The notes under the pieces: generated by a model
The model's input: the letters and a program-made list of their open reading frames with translations, nothing else
Databases searched by the model: none
What the model was told of the DNA's origin: nothing
Source: an uncultured Clostridia bacterium
GTDB taxonomy: Bacteria; Bacillota; Clostridia; Christensenellales; Borkfalkiaceae
DNA length: 64,000 bases
NCBI GenBank assembly: GCA_944340905.1
Contig: CALVLT010000006.1
Span: 1-64,000 of the forward strand
Direction: 5' to 3'
Part shown: positions 52,738 through 61,359 of the stretch, in pieces
Layout: the number at the start of each line of letters is the position of its first letter
Numbering within the stretch: position 1 is the stretch's first letter
Program-made: the position numbers and the translations under genes

Positions 52738-53685
52738 TTATAATCTGTCAAAGGCGTACTGTGCCGCCCCGTACAGGCCGGCATCGTTGCCCAACGAGGC
52801 GCAGACAAGGGAGAAAGGCGCATAGTCCTCCGAAATATACATGCGGGCGCGCACGAACCGTCTGAGCGGCCCGAGCAGGTTCTCCCCCTCGGCGGAAATT
52901 CCGCCGCCGAAAATGACCGCCTGCGGGCGGAAGATATTGATGATATTGACCACCCCTTCGCCGAGCGCGTCGATATATTCGTCCAGAACGCGCTGTGCGG
53001 CGATGTCCCCCTCTCCGGCAGCCAGAAACGCCGTGCGCCCGTCCGCCTCGTCGACGGAATGCGCGATCCGCCACATTGCACTTCCGCGTTCGCGCAGCAT
53101 CGCCTCACGCGTCAGGCGGATGAGCGCAGAAGCGGAGGCATAGCGTTCAAAACAGCCGCGGCGGCCGCAGGAGCAAAGTTCCCCGCCCGTGCGGATGACC
53201 ATATGACCCAGTTCCGCACCCGCGCTGCGGTAGCCCTCGAACAGCTTTCCGCCGATGATGATCCCGCTCCCGACGCCCGTGCCGAGCGTCACAAGGACGC
53301 TGTCGGAATAATCCTTGCCCGCGCCGAACCGCGCCTCGCCGAGCGCGGCGGCATTGGCATCGTTGAGCACGAACGTCCGCTTTCCCGTATACTTTTCCAC
53401 CAATGCACCTAGCGGGACATCGTTCCATGCAAAATTCGTCCATGTGACGACCGTTCCGTGTTCGCTGTCGATCACCCCGGGCGAGCCGATACCGATCGCC
53501 TGAATGTCGTCCATGTTCTTGCCCGCCTTCTCCGCCGTCTGAACAGCGAGACGGGCAAGCGCCGCGGCGGTCTCCTCCGCCGATGCCTCGGCGGACGTCA
53601 CGACGCGCGATTTTCCCTCCAGTTTCGTCCCCGAAAGGAGAGCAGCCTTGGCGGACATCCCGCCCAAATCGATCCCGATTACCAT
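52738..53685 (-). CDS. ROK-family glucokinase
   Basis: A 315-aa sugar kinase. The ATP-binding phosphate-1 motif is VIGIDLGGMSAK at the N-terminus; GIGSPGVID, VLNDANAAALGEARFGAG with the catalytic Asp, and VLVTLGTGVGSGIIIGGKLFEG follow. The ROK zinc site is visible as GAELGHMVI and CSCGRRGCFERYAS. No HTH domain, so it is a kinase rather than a repressor. Glucose or N-acetylhexosamine is the likely substrate. CAGGGAAC precedes the ATG. It lies 15 nt downstream of rho and is probably co-transcribed with it. Confidence 0.92.
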   Translation of the reverse strand: MVIGIDLGGMSAKAALLSGTKLEGKSRVVTSAEASAEETAAALARLAVQTAEKAGKNMDDIQAIGIGSPGVIDSEHGTVVTWTNFAWNDVPLGALVEKYTGKRTFVLNDANAAALGEARFGAGKDYSDSVLVTLGTGVGSGIIIGGKLFEGYRSAGAELGHMVIRTGGELCSCGRRGCFERYASASALIRLTREAMLRERGSAMWRIAHSVDEADGRTAFLAAGEGDIAAQRVLDEYIDALGEGVVNIINIFRPQAVIFGGGISAEGENLLGPLRRFVRARMYISEDYAPFSLVCASLGNDAGLYGAAQYAFDRL

Positions 53686-53700
53686 TGGTGTTCCCTGCCT

Positions 53701-55152
53701 TTATCCGTTCTTATAGACGCGCAGCCACTCGGGCAGACGCGCAACAAATTCAGCATTGTCTGAGGTACGTTTCATCATCTCAACGATCCCCGCCGCGTTT
53801 TCCGTCAGTCCGCGCTCACGCAGCTTGTAGACTGCCGCAAGCTCTTCCTCCGTCAGAAGAAACTCCTCCTTGCGCGTTCCCGAACGGCGGATATCGATCG
53901 CGGGAAAGATCCTGCGTTCGGCAAGGTCGCGCGAGAGAAAGATATCGGAATTGCCCGTACCCTTGAATTCTTCATAGATGACGTCGTCCATCCTGCTGCC
54001 CGTTTCCACGAGCGCCGTTGCAAGAATGGTGACGCTGCCCGCCTCCCTGGTGTTGCGCGCCGCACCGAAAAAGCGTTTGGGTTCGGCAAGCGCGCCGGCA
54101 TCCAGCCCGCCCGAAAGCGTCTTGCCCGAACTATCCGCCAAATAGTTGCATGCGCGCGTGAGTTTCGTGAGCGAATCGAGCAGAATGACGACATCCCTTC
54201 CGTGTTCTGCAAACCGCTTTGCATGTTCCAACACAAGGTGCGCCGCGCGGACGTGATGCTCTGCCCCTTCGTCAAACGTCGAACAGACGATTTCGGCAGA
54301 GGGCACGCTCTCGCGCATATCCGTCACTTCCTCCGGACGTTCGTCGATGAGCAAAACGATGAGCACCAGCTCCGGATGATATTCCCCGATCGCGCGGGCG
54401 ACCTGCTTGAGCAGCGTCGTTTTTCCCGCCTTGGGCGGTGCGATAATGAGCGCACGCTGCCCCTTTCCGAGCGGAACAAACAGATCGAGAATGCGCAGGG
54501 ACAGCTCATTGTTCCCCTTGGAGAGCACGATCTTCTCCGTTGCGTACTGCGCCGTGAGCGCATCGAAATGCGGGCGCTTTTCATACCTGCCCACGGGAAG
54601 TCCGTTGACGCCGAGAAGTTCTTCCATCGCCGCCGCTTCGTTCCTCTGGCGCGGCTTTGCGGTACATGCGACCAGATCCCCCTCGCGCAATCCGCGGGAA
54701 TGGATCGCGGGCGCAGGGATAAATACGTCCTCTCCCGCCGCGGAAGGCTGGCAGTTGTGTGCGCGCACAAACCCATAGCCGCCCTGCATGAGTTCAAGGA
54801 TCCCCGTATAGACGGCGGCATCAAAAGAGGGAGCCGTATCCCTGTCTGCGGAAGCGACTTCCAAAACGCTCTCCCGCTCTCTTGCATCCTCTTCGCCGAT
54901 GCGCCTGAGCTGCGCCAGCTTATCGAGGATCGCGGGGTCCAGATAGGTCTGTTTAACGGGCGCCCCGCGGTTGGAACGAGGTGCAGGCGCCTGTTTCCCG
55001 GTCAGAATATTGATGATCTCATCGATCAGCGCACTCTTATTGTTGGAGGACGAATGCAAAACGCCCGTCTGCCTGCCGAGAATACGCAGCGTCGATAAAG
55101 GAAGGGTATCGAGAAACTCCCGATACCTCTGTTCCGCCGTTTTCAATTCCAT
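53701..55152 (-). CDS. rho: Transcription termination factor Rho
   Basis: A 483-aa hexameric RNA helicase. The Rho N-terminal helix bundle is at about 8-50 ([22 protein letters not shown]); a charged insertion (about 55-100) comes before the RNA-binding OB domain (about 110-190, [21 protein letters not shown]). The ATPase has Walker [12 protein letters not shown] (about 239-249) and [16 protein letters not shown], then [21 protein letters not shown] and the arginine-finger region near [20 protein letters not shown]. Length is above E. coli Rho (419 aa) because of the insertion. GGGAGAAA precedes the ATG. Confidence 0.96.
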   Translation of the reverse strand: MELKTAEQRYREFLDTLPLSTLRILGRQTGVLHSSSNNKSALIDEIINILTGKQAPAPRSNRGAPVKQTYLDPAILDKLAQLRRIGEEDARERESVLEVASADRDTAPSFDAAVYTGILELMQGGYGFVRAHNCQPSAAGEDVFIPAPAIHSRGLREGDLVACTAKPRQRNEAAAMEELLGVNGLPVGRYEKRPHFDALTAQYATEKIVLSKGNNELSLRILDLFVPLGKGQRALIIAPPKAGKTTLLKQVARAIGEYHPELVLIVLLIDERPEEVTDMRESVPSAEIVCSTFDEGAEHHVRAAHLVLEHAKRFAEHGRDVVILLDSLTKLTRACNYLADSSGKTLSGGLDAGALAEPKRFFGAARNTREAGSVTILATALVETGSRMDDVIYEEFKGTGNSDIFLSRDLAERRIFPAIDIRRSGTRKEEFLLTEEELAAVYKLRERGLTENAAGIVEMMKRTSDNAEFVARLPEWLRVYKNG

Positions 55153-55157
55153 GAAAA

Positions 55158-55814
55158 TTATTTCTCCCGTTCCATGATGATCACCTTCGTACTCTCTTCC
55201 GATATGTCGTCACGGAACAGCTCAATTTCGCAGTCCTCAAGCTCCTCCACTTCTTCCGAATCGAATTTGTCGGCAAAATCATCGACTTTATCGACGTCGA
55301 TATTCAGCCCCTTCGTCTTGTAGTGCATGGGGATGACGATCGCGGGCATGATGCGGTCCACATATTCCTTTGCCTGCTCCGCGTCGATGGTATACGTCCC
55401 GCCCACGGGAATGAGCAGCACCTGCACGGGAAGAAGGGTCTCGATCAGCGACGAGGAACATTCCTCGCCCAGATCGCCGAGATGACAGATCTCCAATCCG
55501 TCCATACGGAATTTGAAGATGAGATTGTCGCCCCGCTTCATGCCGTTCTCGCCGTCATGATAGCTTCTGATCGCCGTGATATCTACTCCGCCGATCTCAT
55601 ATGTGCCCTCTTCGTCAAACAGGACGGGCTTGCCCGCCCTGCCTTTGACGGCGGCAACATTGTTGTGGTCGTAGTGACCGTGGCTCACGGTCACTGCGTC
55701 CGCTTGGACAGACGGCATGCGATAGCCGATGTCACCATACGGGTCTGTCACGATGGTGGTACCCGTGCTCTCCGTCAGGACAAAGCAAGAGTGCCCCAAA
55801 TATCGTATTTTCAT
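55158..55814 (-). CDS. MBL-fold metal-dependent hydrolase (UPF0173-like)
   Basis: A 218-aa metallo-beta-lactamase-fold protein. The metal-binding motif is VSHGHYDHNN (HxHxDH type, with Gly-His-Tyr-Asp-His), with further ligands in LGDLGEE and PMHYKTKG. The N-terminus MKIRYLGHSCFVLTES is characteristic of the UlaG/UPF0173 group. An acidic C-tail (FDSEEVEELEDCEIEL) extends the core. Substrate unknown. Start has GGAGGAAC and overlaps the upstream gene's stop as ATGA; rho begins 5 nt after its end, so these genes form one operon. Confidence 0.88.
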   Translation of the reverse strand: MKIRYLGHSCFVLTESTGTTIVTDPYGDIGYRMPSVQADAVTVSHGHYDHNNVAAVKGRAGKPVLFDEEGTYEIGGVDITAIRSYHDGENGMKRGDNLIFKFRMDGLEICHLGDLGEECSSSLIETLLPVQVLLIPVGGTYTIDAEQAKEYVDRIMPAIVIPMHYKTKGLNIDVDKVDDFADKFDSEEVEELEDCEIELFRDDISEESTKVIIMEREK

Positions 55815-56203
55815 TGTTCCTCCGATATGATATTGACCGCAATATGCAGACGAAATACACGTTCGGTCTCAGACATCAGACGATAATGCAGCAAGATCCG
55901 CCAGCCGTCCTTTGTTCTTCGCGCCGAACACACATGCGTCTGCAAGGGGATGCCCCCCGAGGCTTCAGAAAGCCCGATCAGCAGTTCCCCCGGCTCTCCC
56001 GATGAAAAACGTGCCTGCAGGCGGCTACCGCCGCTCCTGAGCATGACGAGCGCCGAACCGTCCAACTCGAGCCGCGCGACATCCTCCTCGACGGGATAGA
56101 CCGCCGTAAAGCCGTTTTCCCGTTCCGAAAGCTGCCCGCCTGCGTTGAAATATGAACGCTCCCCGTCCGCAAAGGTGACGATCTCGACCCTGCACGCCTT
56201 CAT
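55811..56203 (-). CDS. DUF1934-like beta-barrel protein (YwiB type)
   Basis: A 130-aa protein with an all-beta pattern: VEIVTFADGERSYFNAGGQLSERENGF, then ARLELDGSALVMLRSGGS, then LQTHVCSARRTKDGWRILLHYRL and VFRLHIAVNI. Size and strand order fit DUF1934/YwiB calycin-like proteins, whose function is unknown. The -10 box TATAAT ends 10 nt before the ATG and no Shine-Dalgarno site is present, so the leader would be 0-3 nt. First gene of the operon running to the MBL protein, rho and the ROK kinase. Confidence 0.68.
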   Translation of the reverse strand: MKACRVEIVTFADGERSYFNAGGQLSERENGFTAVYPVEEDVARLELDGSALVMLRSGGSRLQARFSSGEPGELLIGLSEASGGIPLQTHVCSARRTKDGWRILLHYRLMSETERVFRLHIAVNIISEEQ

Positions 56204-56212
56204 TTGTCAACC

Positions 56213-56241
56213 ATTATAATACAAAAAAACAAATTTGTAAA
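56213..56241 (-). promoter_or_regulatory. Near-leaderless promoter of the rho operon
   Basis: On the minus strand TTTACA (56241-56236), 17-nt spacer, TATAAT (56218-56213); the ATG is at 56203. Confidence 0.72.
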
Positions 56242-56272
56242 TGGATTGAAAGCATTTTTGAACGATTATCCT

Positions 56273-57091
56273 TCAATTCCTGCGGAAAAAATCCCGATAA
56301 CACGCCTTTCCTTCCCGCATGAGCGCGCGCAAACCCTCTTCATCGCCCGCCGATAGCGTGCTGCGGAACTGCTCCAGCCGTGCGGTGAGACGGGAAAGCT
56401 CATCACACAGGGGCGCGGCATTCAGGCAGAAAAGCTCCGCCCACATCGCCTCGTCCACAGGCGCGACGCGCGTCATATCCTGAAAGCTCCCGCCCGTAAA
56501 TCCCGTGCAGTCCGCCGAGAGCGGGCTGGTCACATAGGCGTTTGCAACGACGTGCGCAAGCTGCGACGTGAGCGCGATCATCCTGTCGTGCTCTTCGGCG
56601 CTGCATTCGACGATGCGGGAAAATCCCATATCGCGCGCAAGAGAACGCACCGTCCCGATGGCGGCATCGTCGGAGCGTTCGTCGCGCACCATCACGAAAT
56701 TCGCACCATGGAAAAGCTGCGCGCTTGCAGAGCGGATGCCCGACGTCTCCTTCCCCGCCATGGGGTGCGTGCCGACATACCGCCATGCGCGCGGCCTTGC
56801 ACGGACGACGCGCCCGAGGGGCGCCTTGACCCCGCAGATATCGGCAACGATACAGCCGTCGGGGAACGCGCCCTCGTCCAGAACACGCATCGTGACGCGG
56901 GGCGGAAGGGCCAGAAACACGACGTCCGCGCCGCAAAAATCTGCCGCCTCCCCGTCGATCATATGATGGTCGAGCGCATACTCCACGCTCTCCTTGCTCC
57001 TGTTCATGCCGAGCACGATGTGCCCCGCCTTTTTCAGCGCGGCGGCAACCGACGCACCGATGATCCCGAGGCCATAGACGACGATCTGCAT
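56273..57091 (-). CDS. tyrA: Prephenate dehydrogenase
   Basis: A 272-aa enzyme that oxidises prephenate to 4-hydroxyphenylpyruvate for tyrosine synthesis. The Rossmann motif is YGLGIIGASVAAALKKAG (GxGxxG, residues 6-23); DVVFLALPP, VADICGVKAPL and YVGTHPMAGKETSGI (substrate His and Ser/Thr) follow. ALTSQLAHVVANAY is in the helical dimer domain. No ACT domain and no chorismate mutase fusion. Start 57091 has AAAGGAG; the 21-bp palindromic element ends 12 nt upstream on this strand. aroA lies nearby, in the opposite direction. Confidence 0.92.
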   Translation of the reverse strand: MQIVVYGLGIIGASVAAALKKAGHIVLGMNRSKESVEYALDHHMIDGEAADFCGADVVFLALPPRVTMRVLDEGAFPDGCIVADICGVKAPLGRVVRARPRAWRYVGTHPMAGKETSGIRSASAQLFHGANFVMVRDERSDDAAIGTVRSLARDMGFSRIVECSAEEHDRMIALTSQLAHVVANAYVTSPLSADCTGFTGGSFQDMTRVAPVDEAMWAELFCLNAAPLCDELSRLTARLEQFRSTLSAGDEEGLRALMREGKACYRDFFRRN

Positions 57092-57103
57092 AGCAAACTC
57101 CTT

Positions 57104-57124
57104 TATTATGTCTGACATAGTACT
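57104..57124. repeat. 21-bp palindromic-core element, copy 2, upstream of tyrA
   Basis: Identical to 19559-19579. On the minus strand it directly precedes the tyrA Shine-Dalgarno site, so it would lie in the leader or promoter of tyrA. Confidence 0.8.
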
Positions 57125-57142
57125 GTTCAAATGCTGTAAATC

Positions 57143-57784
57143 TTAGAAAAACAGCATAAGATCGCTCATTTTTCGCAGTTCCTTGCGCGTTTTGGCATAG
57201 TCAGGCAGGATCCTGCCCACCTCCTTCCAGAAGGCCGCGCTGTGGTTCATGTGGCGGGTATGGCACAGCTCGTGCACGGCAATGTAGCGCGCCTGTCCAT
57301 CCGTGAGCAGCGCCGTGCGGAAGGAGAAGGAGAGCGTTCCCGAGGAGCTGCACGAACCCCACCGCCCTCGGGCAGAAGTGATGCGCACCGCCCCGCAGGA
57401 AAATGCGTATCGAGCGGCATACTCCTTTACCAGCGCGCTCATGCGCACGCGCGCCATCCGTCTGAGCAGTGCCGCCATCACCCCCTCCCGCCCCTGTTCG
57501 GGGAGAAAGAGCCTTCCGCCCGCAATACGGGCGCGCTCCCCCATAGCGATCGTATACACCGTTCCGCAAACGGCGATCGGCGCGCCGTCTGAAAGATCGG
57601 GCCGCGCGCGCTCCAGAGCGGCAAGCCGCCTTTCGATCCAATCGCGGTGTGCGTGCACGAACGCCTCGATCTGCGCATCCCGCATGCGTTCGGGGGCGCG
57701 GACCACCACCTCGCCGTTGCCGTTGACGGACAGTGAAAGCGTTCTGCGTCTACTTCGCACCACGGTGACGTGAAATCTTTGCAT
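57143..57784 (-). CDS. YgjP-like metallopeptidase (DUF45/M48-type)
   Basis: A 213-aa zinc peptidase-fold protein of the YgjP/DUF45 family. VTSARGRWGSCSSSGTLSFSFR-like residues (read ITSARGRWGSC) mark the family, and the zinc motif is VHELCHTRHMNHSAAFWKEV (HExxH plus a third His). It is often associated with restriction or housekeeping loci; function unproven. Start 57784 was chosen because -10 TATAAT ends 8 nt upstream and there is no Shine-Dalgarno site. The gene is divergent from aroA, 110 bp away. Confidence 0.85.
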   Translation of the reverse strand: MQRFHVTVVRSRRRTLSLSVNGNGEVVVRAPERMRDAQIEAFVHAHRDWIERRLAALERARPDLSDGAPIAVCGTVYTIAMGERARIAGGRLFLPEQGREGVMAALLRRMARVRMSALVKEYAARYAFSCGAVRITSARGRWGSCSSSGTLSFSFRTALLTDGQARYIAVHELCHTRHMNHSAAFWKEVGRILPDYAKTRKELRKMSDLMLFF

Positions 57785-57791
57785 ATGCAGT

Positions 57792-57820
57792 ATTATACCA
57801 TGCTGTCGCGCACATATCAA
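57792..57820 (-). promoter_or_regulatory. Leaderless-type promoter for ygjP-like gene
   Basis: On the minus strand TTGATA (57820-57815), 17-nt spacer, TATAAT (57797-57792); the ATG is at 57784. Confidence 0.78.
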
Positions 57821-57858
57821 CAACTTTTCGGTGAAAACGGCATTCTGCGGACAATTTC

Positions 57859-57887
57859 TTGACATTTTTACCGCTTGCGGATATAAT
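57859..57887 (+). promoter_or_regulatory. Leaderless-type promoter for aroA
   Basis: Consensus TTGACA (57859-57864), 17-nt spacer, consensus TATAAT (57882-57887), then TTTTCTT and the ATG at 57895 with no Shine-Dalgarno site. Confidence 0.85.
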
Positions 57888-57894
57888 TTTTCTT

Positions 57895-59160
57895 ATGCAG
57901 CCCTATCGTGTTAAAAAGTTCATCCCGCACGGCCCGATCGAACTCGACGTGCCTGCTTCCAAGAGCATTCTCTCTCGCGCGCTCGTACTTGCCGCATTCG
58001 GAACGGGCGACGTTCTGCTGCGCTGCGGCAGCTATGCCGAGGATACGCGCGCCATGCTCTCCTGCCTGAGCGCCCTCGGCATCGGCTGGGAAGATTGCCC
58101 CGACGGGCTGTTCGTGCATGGCTGCGGCGGCAACGTCCCCAACCGTCACGCCGAACTCGACGTGGCATCCGCAGGAACGGCGGCGCGCTTTCTTACGGCG
58201 GTACTCGCCTTTCTGGGCGGGGAATATACCCTGCGTTCCTCCATGCAGATGCAGGCGCGCCCGATGCAATTTCTCAGCGTTCTTGCACAGGCGGGCGTAC
58301 AAATCGGATACACCGGGGAGTTCGAGCACTTCCCCTTCACGCTGCGCTCGGAGGGCATTTTCGCCGACGAACTTACGGTGGATACCGACCTGAGCACGCA
58401 GTACGCCAGCGGGATCCTGTTGGCAGCGGCCGTCAGCCGCCCCATCGCCCTCCGTCTCACAGGCAGCCGCACGCGGGGGAGCTATATCGAAATGACGCTG
58501 CGCCTTTTAGAGGCCTTTGGCGCACAATGCGCGCGCGAGGGCGACGTCATCCGCATCACCCCCTCCGCCCACTCCCCCGCACAGACAGAGATCGAGGGCG
58601 ACCTTTCGGGCGCATGCTACTTTTATGCCCTCTCCCTGCTGTTCGGCTGCAGCGTTCGCGTGCGGAAGATTTGTTCCGATACGCTGCAGGGCGATAAAAA
58701 ATTCCTCAGCCTGCTTGCCGCGCGCGGGGTGCGATTCACCGATTCCCCCGAGGGGCTGCTCGCCGACGGGAGCGCCGTCACAAGCTATCACGGCTTTACG
58801 GAGAACATGCGCGATTATTCCGATCAGGCGCTCACCGTTGCCGCCCTGGCGCCCTTTGCCGATTCCCCGACCCATATTACGGGGATCGGACATATCCGCC
58901 GTCAGGAGTGCGACCGCATCCGCGCCATTGCGGAAAACCTCTGCGCCCTCGGCGTGCCTGCCGAGGAGGAGGCAGACGGCGTGCTGATTTCCCCTGCGCC
59001 CGTCCGTAGTGCGACGGTGCGCACCTTCGGAGACCACCGCGTGGCGATGGCGTTCTCCCTGATCGGCGTGAAAACGGGCGCCGTGACGATCGACGACCCC
59101 GCCTGCTGCAAAAAGACCTTTGAAAACTATTTTGACCTTCTCGACCTGCTGACAAAATAA
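57895..59160 (+). CDS. aroA: 3-phosphoshikimate 1-carboxyvinyltransferase (EPSP synthase)
   Basis: A 421-aa shikimate-pathway enzyme joining phosphoenolpyruvate to shikimate 3-phosphate. The N-terminal motif is LDVPASKSILSRALVLAAF; ELDVASAGTAARFLTAVLAF holds the PEP-binding region, and TFGDHRVAMAFSLIG the C-terminal domain motif. In the glyphosate-site segment the usual GNAGTA/T is SAGTAAR, so the enzyme is not standard class I. Start 57895 has a consensus promoter 7 nt away and no ribosome-binding site. tyrA is nearby on the other strand, so two aromatic amino-acid genes flank the ygjP-like gene. Confidence 0.94.
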   Translation: MQPYRVKKFIPHGPIELDVPASKSILSRALVLAAFGTGDVLLRCGSYAEDTRAMLSCLSALGIGWEDCPDGLFVHGCGGNVPNRHAELDVASAGTAARFLTAVLAFLGGEYTLRSSMQMQARPMQFLSVLAQAGVQIGYTGEFEHFPFTLRSEGIFADELTVDTDLSTQYASGILLAAAVSRPIALRLTGSRTRGSYIEMTLRLLEAFGAQCAREGDVIRITPSAHSPAQTEIEGDLSGACYFYALSLLFGCSVRVRKICSDTLQGDKKFLSLLAARGVRFTDSPEGLLADGSAVTSYHGFTENMRDYSDQALTVAALAPFADSPTHITGIGHIRRQECDRIRAIAENLCALGVPAEEEADGVLISPAPVRSATVRTFGDHRVAMAFSLIGVKTGAVTIDDPACCKKTFENYFDLLDLLTK

Positions 59161-59161
59161 A

Positions 59162-59186
59162 GGGAGCGCGCCGCGCTCCCTTTTTT
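59162..59186 (+). terminator. Terminator of aroA
   Basis: An 8-bp stem GGGAGCGC / GCGCTCCC (59162-59169, 59173-59180) then six T, right after the stop and touching the convergent DtxR-type gene's end. Confidence 0.9.
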
Positions 59187-59551
59187 CAGTGTTCTGAAAA
59201 GTACTTCTTGATGATATCGAACAGCTCGTCCGAGACGACGTGCTCGATGCGGCACGCATTCTCCTCGGCGACTTTGGGCGGCGCACCCATCTTGATGAAA
59301 GCATCGGTAAACACGCGGTGCTTTTCATAGATGTCCTCCGCCTTTTTCTGCCCTGCCGCCGTCAGCGTGATGTCGCCGTTCTCGTCGATGCGGATCAGTC
59401 CGCCGTCCTGCAACAGGTTGACGGCACGCGACACGCTGGACTTGGCATAGCCGAGCTCTTCCACGATGTCCACCGAGCGAACGTTCGCCTTGCGCATGCG
59501 CAGCAAGAGAATGGTTTCAAGATACATTTCCTGCGATTCGTGTGTTCTCAT
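59186..59551 (-). CDS. DtxR/MntR-family metal-dependent regulator
   Basis: A 121-aa transcription regulator. The winged-HTH (about 5-65) reads MYLETILLLRMRKANVRSVDIVEELGYAKSSVSRAVNLLQDGGLI in pieces; the metal-binding/dimer domain (about 70-121) has HRVFTDAFIKMGAPPKVAEENACRIEHVVSDELF, with the E-x-x-A-C-x-x-E-H-x-x-S/D pattern of the DtxR/MntR site. No SH3-like third domain, so it resembles MntR. It probably controls Mn or Fe transport; no such transporter is in the window. GGCAGGAAC precedes the ATG, with TATAAT further upstream. Confidence 0.9.
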   Translation of the reverse strand: MRTHESQEMYLETILLLRMRKANVRSVDIVEELGYAKSSVSRAVNLLQDGGLIRIDENGDITLTAAGQKKAEDIYEKHRVFTDAFIKMGAPPKVAEENACRIEHVVSDELFDIIKKYFSEH

Positions 59552-59631
59552 CGTTTGTTCCTGCCTTTTTCGTGATTATACATGATTTGCACGGATTTGT
59601 AAAGGACATTCGCCGAATTTTAAGAAAACTT

Positions 59632-60096
59632 TCAGATCTGCCCCTCTTTTTGCAGATACTCTAAAAACGCCGCGCAGCCCTCGGCAATGTCCGCAAAGGT
59701 CTCGTCAAAGTTCCCCGTATACCACGGATCGGCGATCGCGCGCGGATGCGCCGTGAAATCGAGCAGCAGCGCAATGCGGGCGGGACACTCCCCGAGGATG
59801 CGCCGCATATACCTTGCATTCTCGCCGTCCATACCGAGAATATAATCGTAGCGCGCGCCGTCCTCGCGGGTGAGCAGGCGCGCCCTGTGCGGAACGAGGG
59901 GGATGCCCTCCCGCGCAAGCATTTCCCGCGTTCCCGCATGCGGCGGATTGCCCAGCTCGTCGGTATGCGTCGCCGCCGAACTTATCGTAAAGCGCTGCGC
60001 AAGGCCGCGCTCCTTCACGAGCCGGGTGAAATAGCTCTCCGCCATCGGCGAGCGGCAGATATTGCCGTGACATACAAACAGAACTTTTATCTTCAT
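59632..60096 (-). CDS. Low-molecular-weight protein-tyrosine phosphatase
   Basis: A 154-aa phosphatase. The P-loop CHGNICRSPMAES has the nucleophilic Cys and Arg, and Ile where YwlE-type arginine phosphatases have Thr, so tyrosine or low-molecular-weight substrates are likelier. The acid loop DPWYTGNFDETF is near 119-130. The length is standard. GGAG precedes the ATG. It is encoded alone, divergent from a small XRE regulator. Confidence 0.92.
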   Translation of the reverse strand: MKIKVLFVCHGNICRSPMAESYFTRLVKERGLAQRFTISSAATHTDELGNPPHAGTREMLAREGIPLVPHRARLLTREDGARYDYILGMDGENARYMRRILGECPARIALLLDFTAHPRAIADPWYTGNFDETFADIAEGCAAFLEYLQKEGQI

Positions 60097-60168
60097 GCCG
60101 CTTTACTCCGCGCGGCGCCGGTCATGAACGCAATCATAAAACCCCTCGGATTTTCAATGATAAATGAG

Positions 60169-60197
60169 TTGCAAAACTCTGTGAAATCAAGTATAAT
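60169..60197 (+). promoter_or_regulatory. Leaderless-type promoter for small XRE regulator
   Basis: TTGCAA (60169-60174), 17-nt spacer, TATAAT (60192-60197), then GATATC and the ATG at 60204. Confidence 0.75.
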
Positions 60198-60203
60198 GAT
60201 ATC

Positions 60204-60416
60204 ATGAAAATTTTTGCAGAACGTCTCATCGAACTTCGCAAAGAGCGCGGCCTCTCCCAAGCGACCGTCGCCAAGGACCTCAATGTCAGCCTCGGCATCA
60301 TCTGCTATTGGGAGACCAACAAGAGCGACCCGACGGCGGGCAATATCGCAAAGATCGCGCGATATTTCAACGTCTCCGCCGACTATCTGCTCGGGCTGAC
60401 CGACCGCAACGCCTGA
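60204..60416 (+). CDS. Small XRE-family HTH regulator
   Basis: A 70-aa protein that is almost only an HTH: ERLIELRKERGLSQATVAKDLNVSLGIICYWETNKSDP then NIAKIARYFNVSADYLLGLTDRN. It should bind DNA as a dimer. The start has no Shine-Dalgarno site, and the -10 box ends 7 nt before the ATG. It is divergent from the tyrosine-phosphatase gene and followed by a terminator, so its target may be its own promoter region or elsewhere. No phage genes are nearby. Confidence 0.88.
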   Translation: MKIFAERLIELRKERGLSQATVAKDLNVSLGIICYWETNKSDPTAGNIAKIARYFNVSADYLLGLTDRNA

Positions 60417-60526
60417 CGCCTGCGCACAAAAAACTTGATCTGACATTCCCGTACCGCCTTCCTTTTCCTCGCGACCATCTGCTTACGGCATCGGAAACAC
60501 GGTCATTTTCGGTTGCAATTTATTTC

Positions 60527-60548
60527 CTGCCCGACGGGCAGTTTTTTT
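60527..60548 (+). terminator. Terminator of small XRE gene
   Basis: Stem CTGCCC / GGGCAG (60527-60532, 60536-60541) and seven T (60542-60548). It abuts the stop of the convergent M50-like gene. Confidence 0.88.
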
Positions 60549-61359
60549 ATGCCCTTTTTTCAGGTTCCCCGTCCTCGTCCGCGATCGCCTGCAGACGGGC
60601 GCGGATCGTTCTCTCCCCCGCCTCGTCGCCGCACGCATGCAGATAGTCCGCCTGCAGCCGCAAAAGTTCGGCAAATGCGGGGCTATCCTCCCGCACGACG
60701 GGCACCTCGAAGAGCAGTTCTTTCGGAACATCCTTCAGCGACATGTCCCGCGCATAGAGCTGCGCCAGCATGACGCGGACGGAAAGCTCCGTTTCCCCCG
60801 TCCGTCTGATGAGTTCTTTGAGCACCAGCCCGTCCGTCTTGCCCGCGGCAAGCTCGGCGGGCAGCAGCTCGGTGAGCGCAAGCGGAAGGCAGCAGACGCC
60901 AAGCTGTGTAAAGAAAAAGAGCGCGGGATGCGACGGAAGAACAAAATAGAGCGCAAGCATTGTCCCGCCGAAGGCAAGCCCGAGCACGGGACCGCCGACG
61001 GCTGCGGCGAACAGGCGGACATGCGCCCCCTTCGTGCCGCGCAGCGAAAACTGCGTCTCTCCGGCAACGGCCCGCCTGCCGAAGCGGACGCCGCCCTGTC
61101 CGAAACTGAACATGCCGATGCAGACCCTGCGCACCTTCAGCCCCGCAAGCACGCCGAACAGAAGGTGCCCCAGCTCGTGCAGGAACAGATCAACGCGCAG
61201 GAGCAGCGCGGCGGCAGCGCCCGCCGCTCCGACGAGCACCACGGCATAGGGCGGCATATCTGCCGCGGCGATCAATTCCGCCCACAGCAGCAGGCCCCAA
61301 CCCACGCCCGCACACACATAAAATGCAGCCGCAAACAGCGTATAGCCGACGCGCCTCAT
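60547..61359 (-). CDS. M50-like membrane metalloprotease
   Basis: A 270-aa membrane protein of the site-2 protease fold. Helices lie at about 8-30 and 38-58; the zinc motif HELGHLLFG begins near His61; more helices lie at about 115-137 and 140-165. A late segment ELLPAELAAGKTDG resembles the N-x-L-P...DG motif, with Glu replacing Asn and Asp kept. The C-terminal 90 residues are soluble and helical (LSVRVMLAQLYARDMSLKDVPKEL). It overlaps ppx by ATGA and is the last gene of the yabP-yabQ-divIC-ppx unit. Activity is likely but unproven. A SpoIVFB-like role is conceivable but not shown. Confidence 0.78.
   Translation of the reverse strand: MRRVGYTLFAAAFYVCAGVGWGLLLWAELIAAADMPPYAVVLVGAAGAAAALLLRVDLFLHELGHLLFGVLAGLKVRRVCIGMFSFGQGGVRFGRRAVAGETQFSLRGTKGAHVRLFAAAVGGPVLGLAFGGTMLALYFVLPSHPALFFFTQLGVCCLPLALTELLPAELAAGKTDGLVLKELIRRTGETELSVRVMLAQLYARDMSLKDVPKELLFEVPVVREDSPAFAELLRLQADYLHACGDEAGERTIRARLQAIADEDGEPEKRA

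Noticed and set aside
60204..60416. Prophage or integrated element signalled by small XRE regulators
   Set aside because: No integrase, structural or lysis genes and no att-like direct repeats; the neighbours are housekeeping genes.
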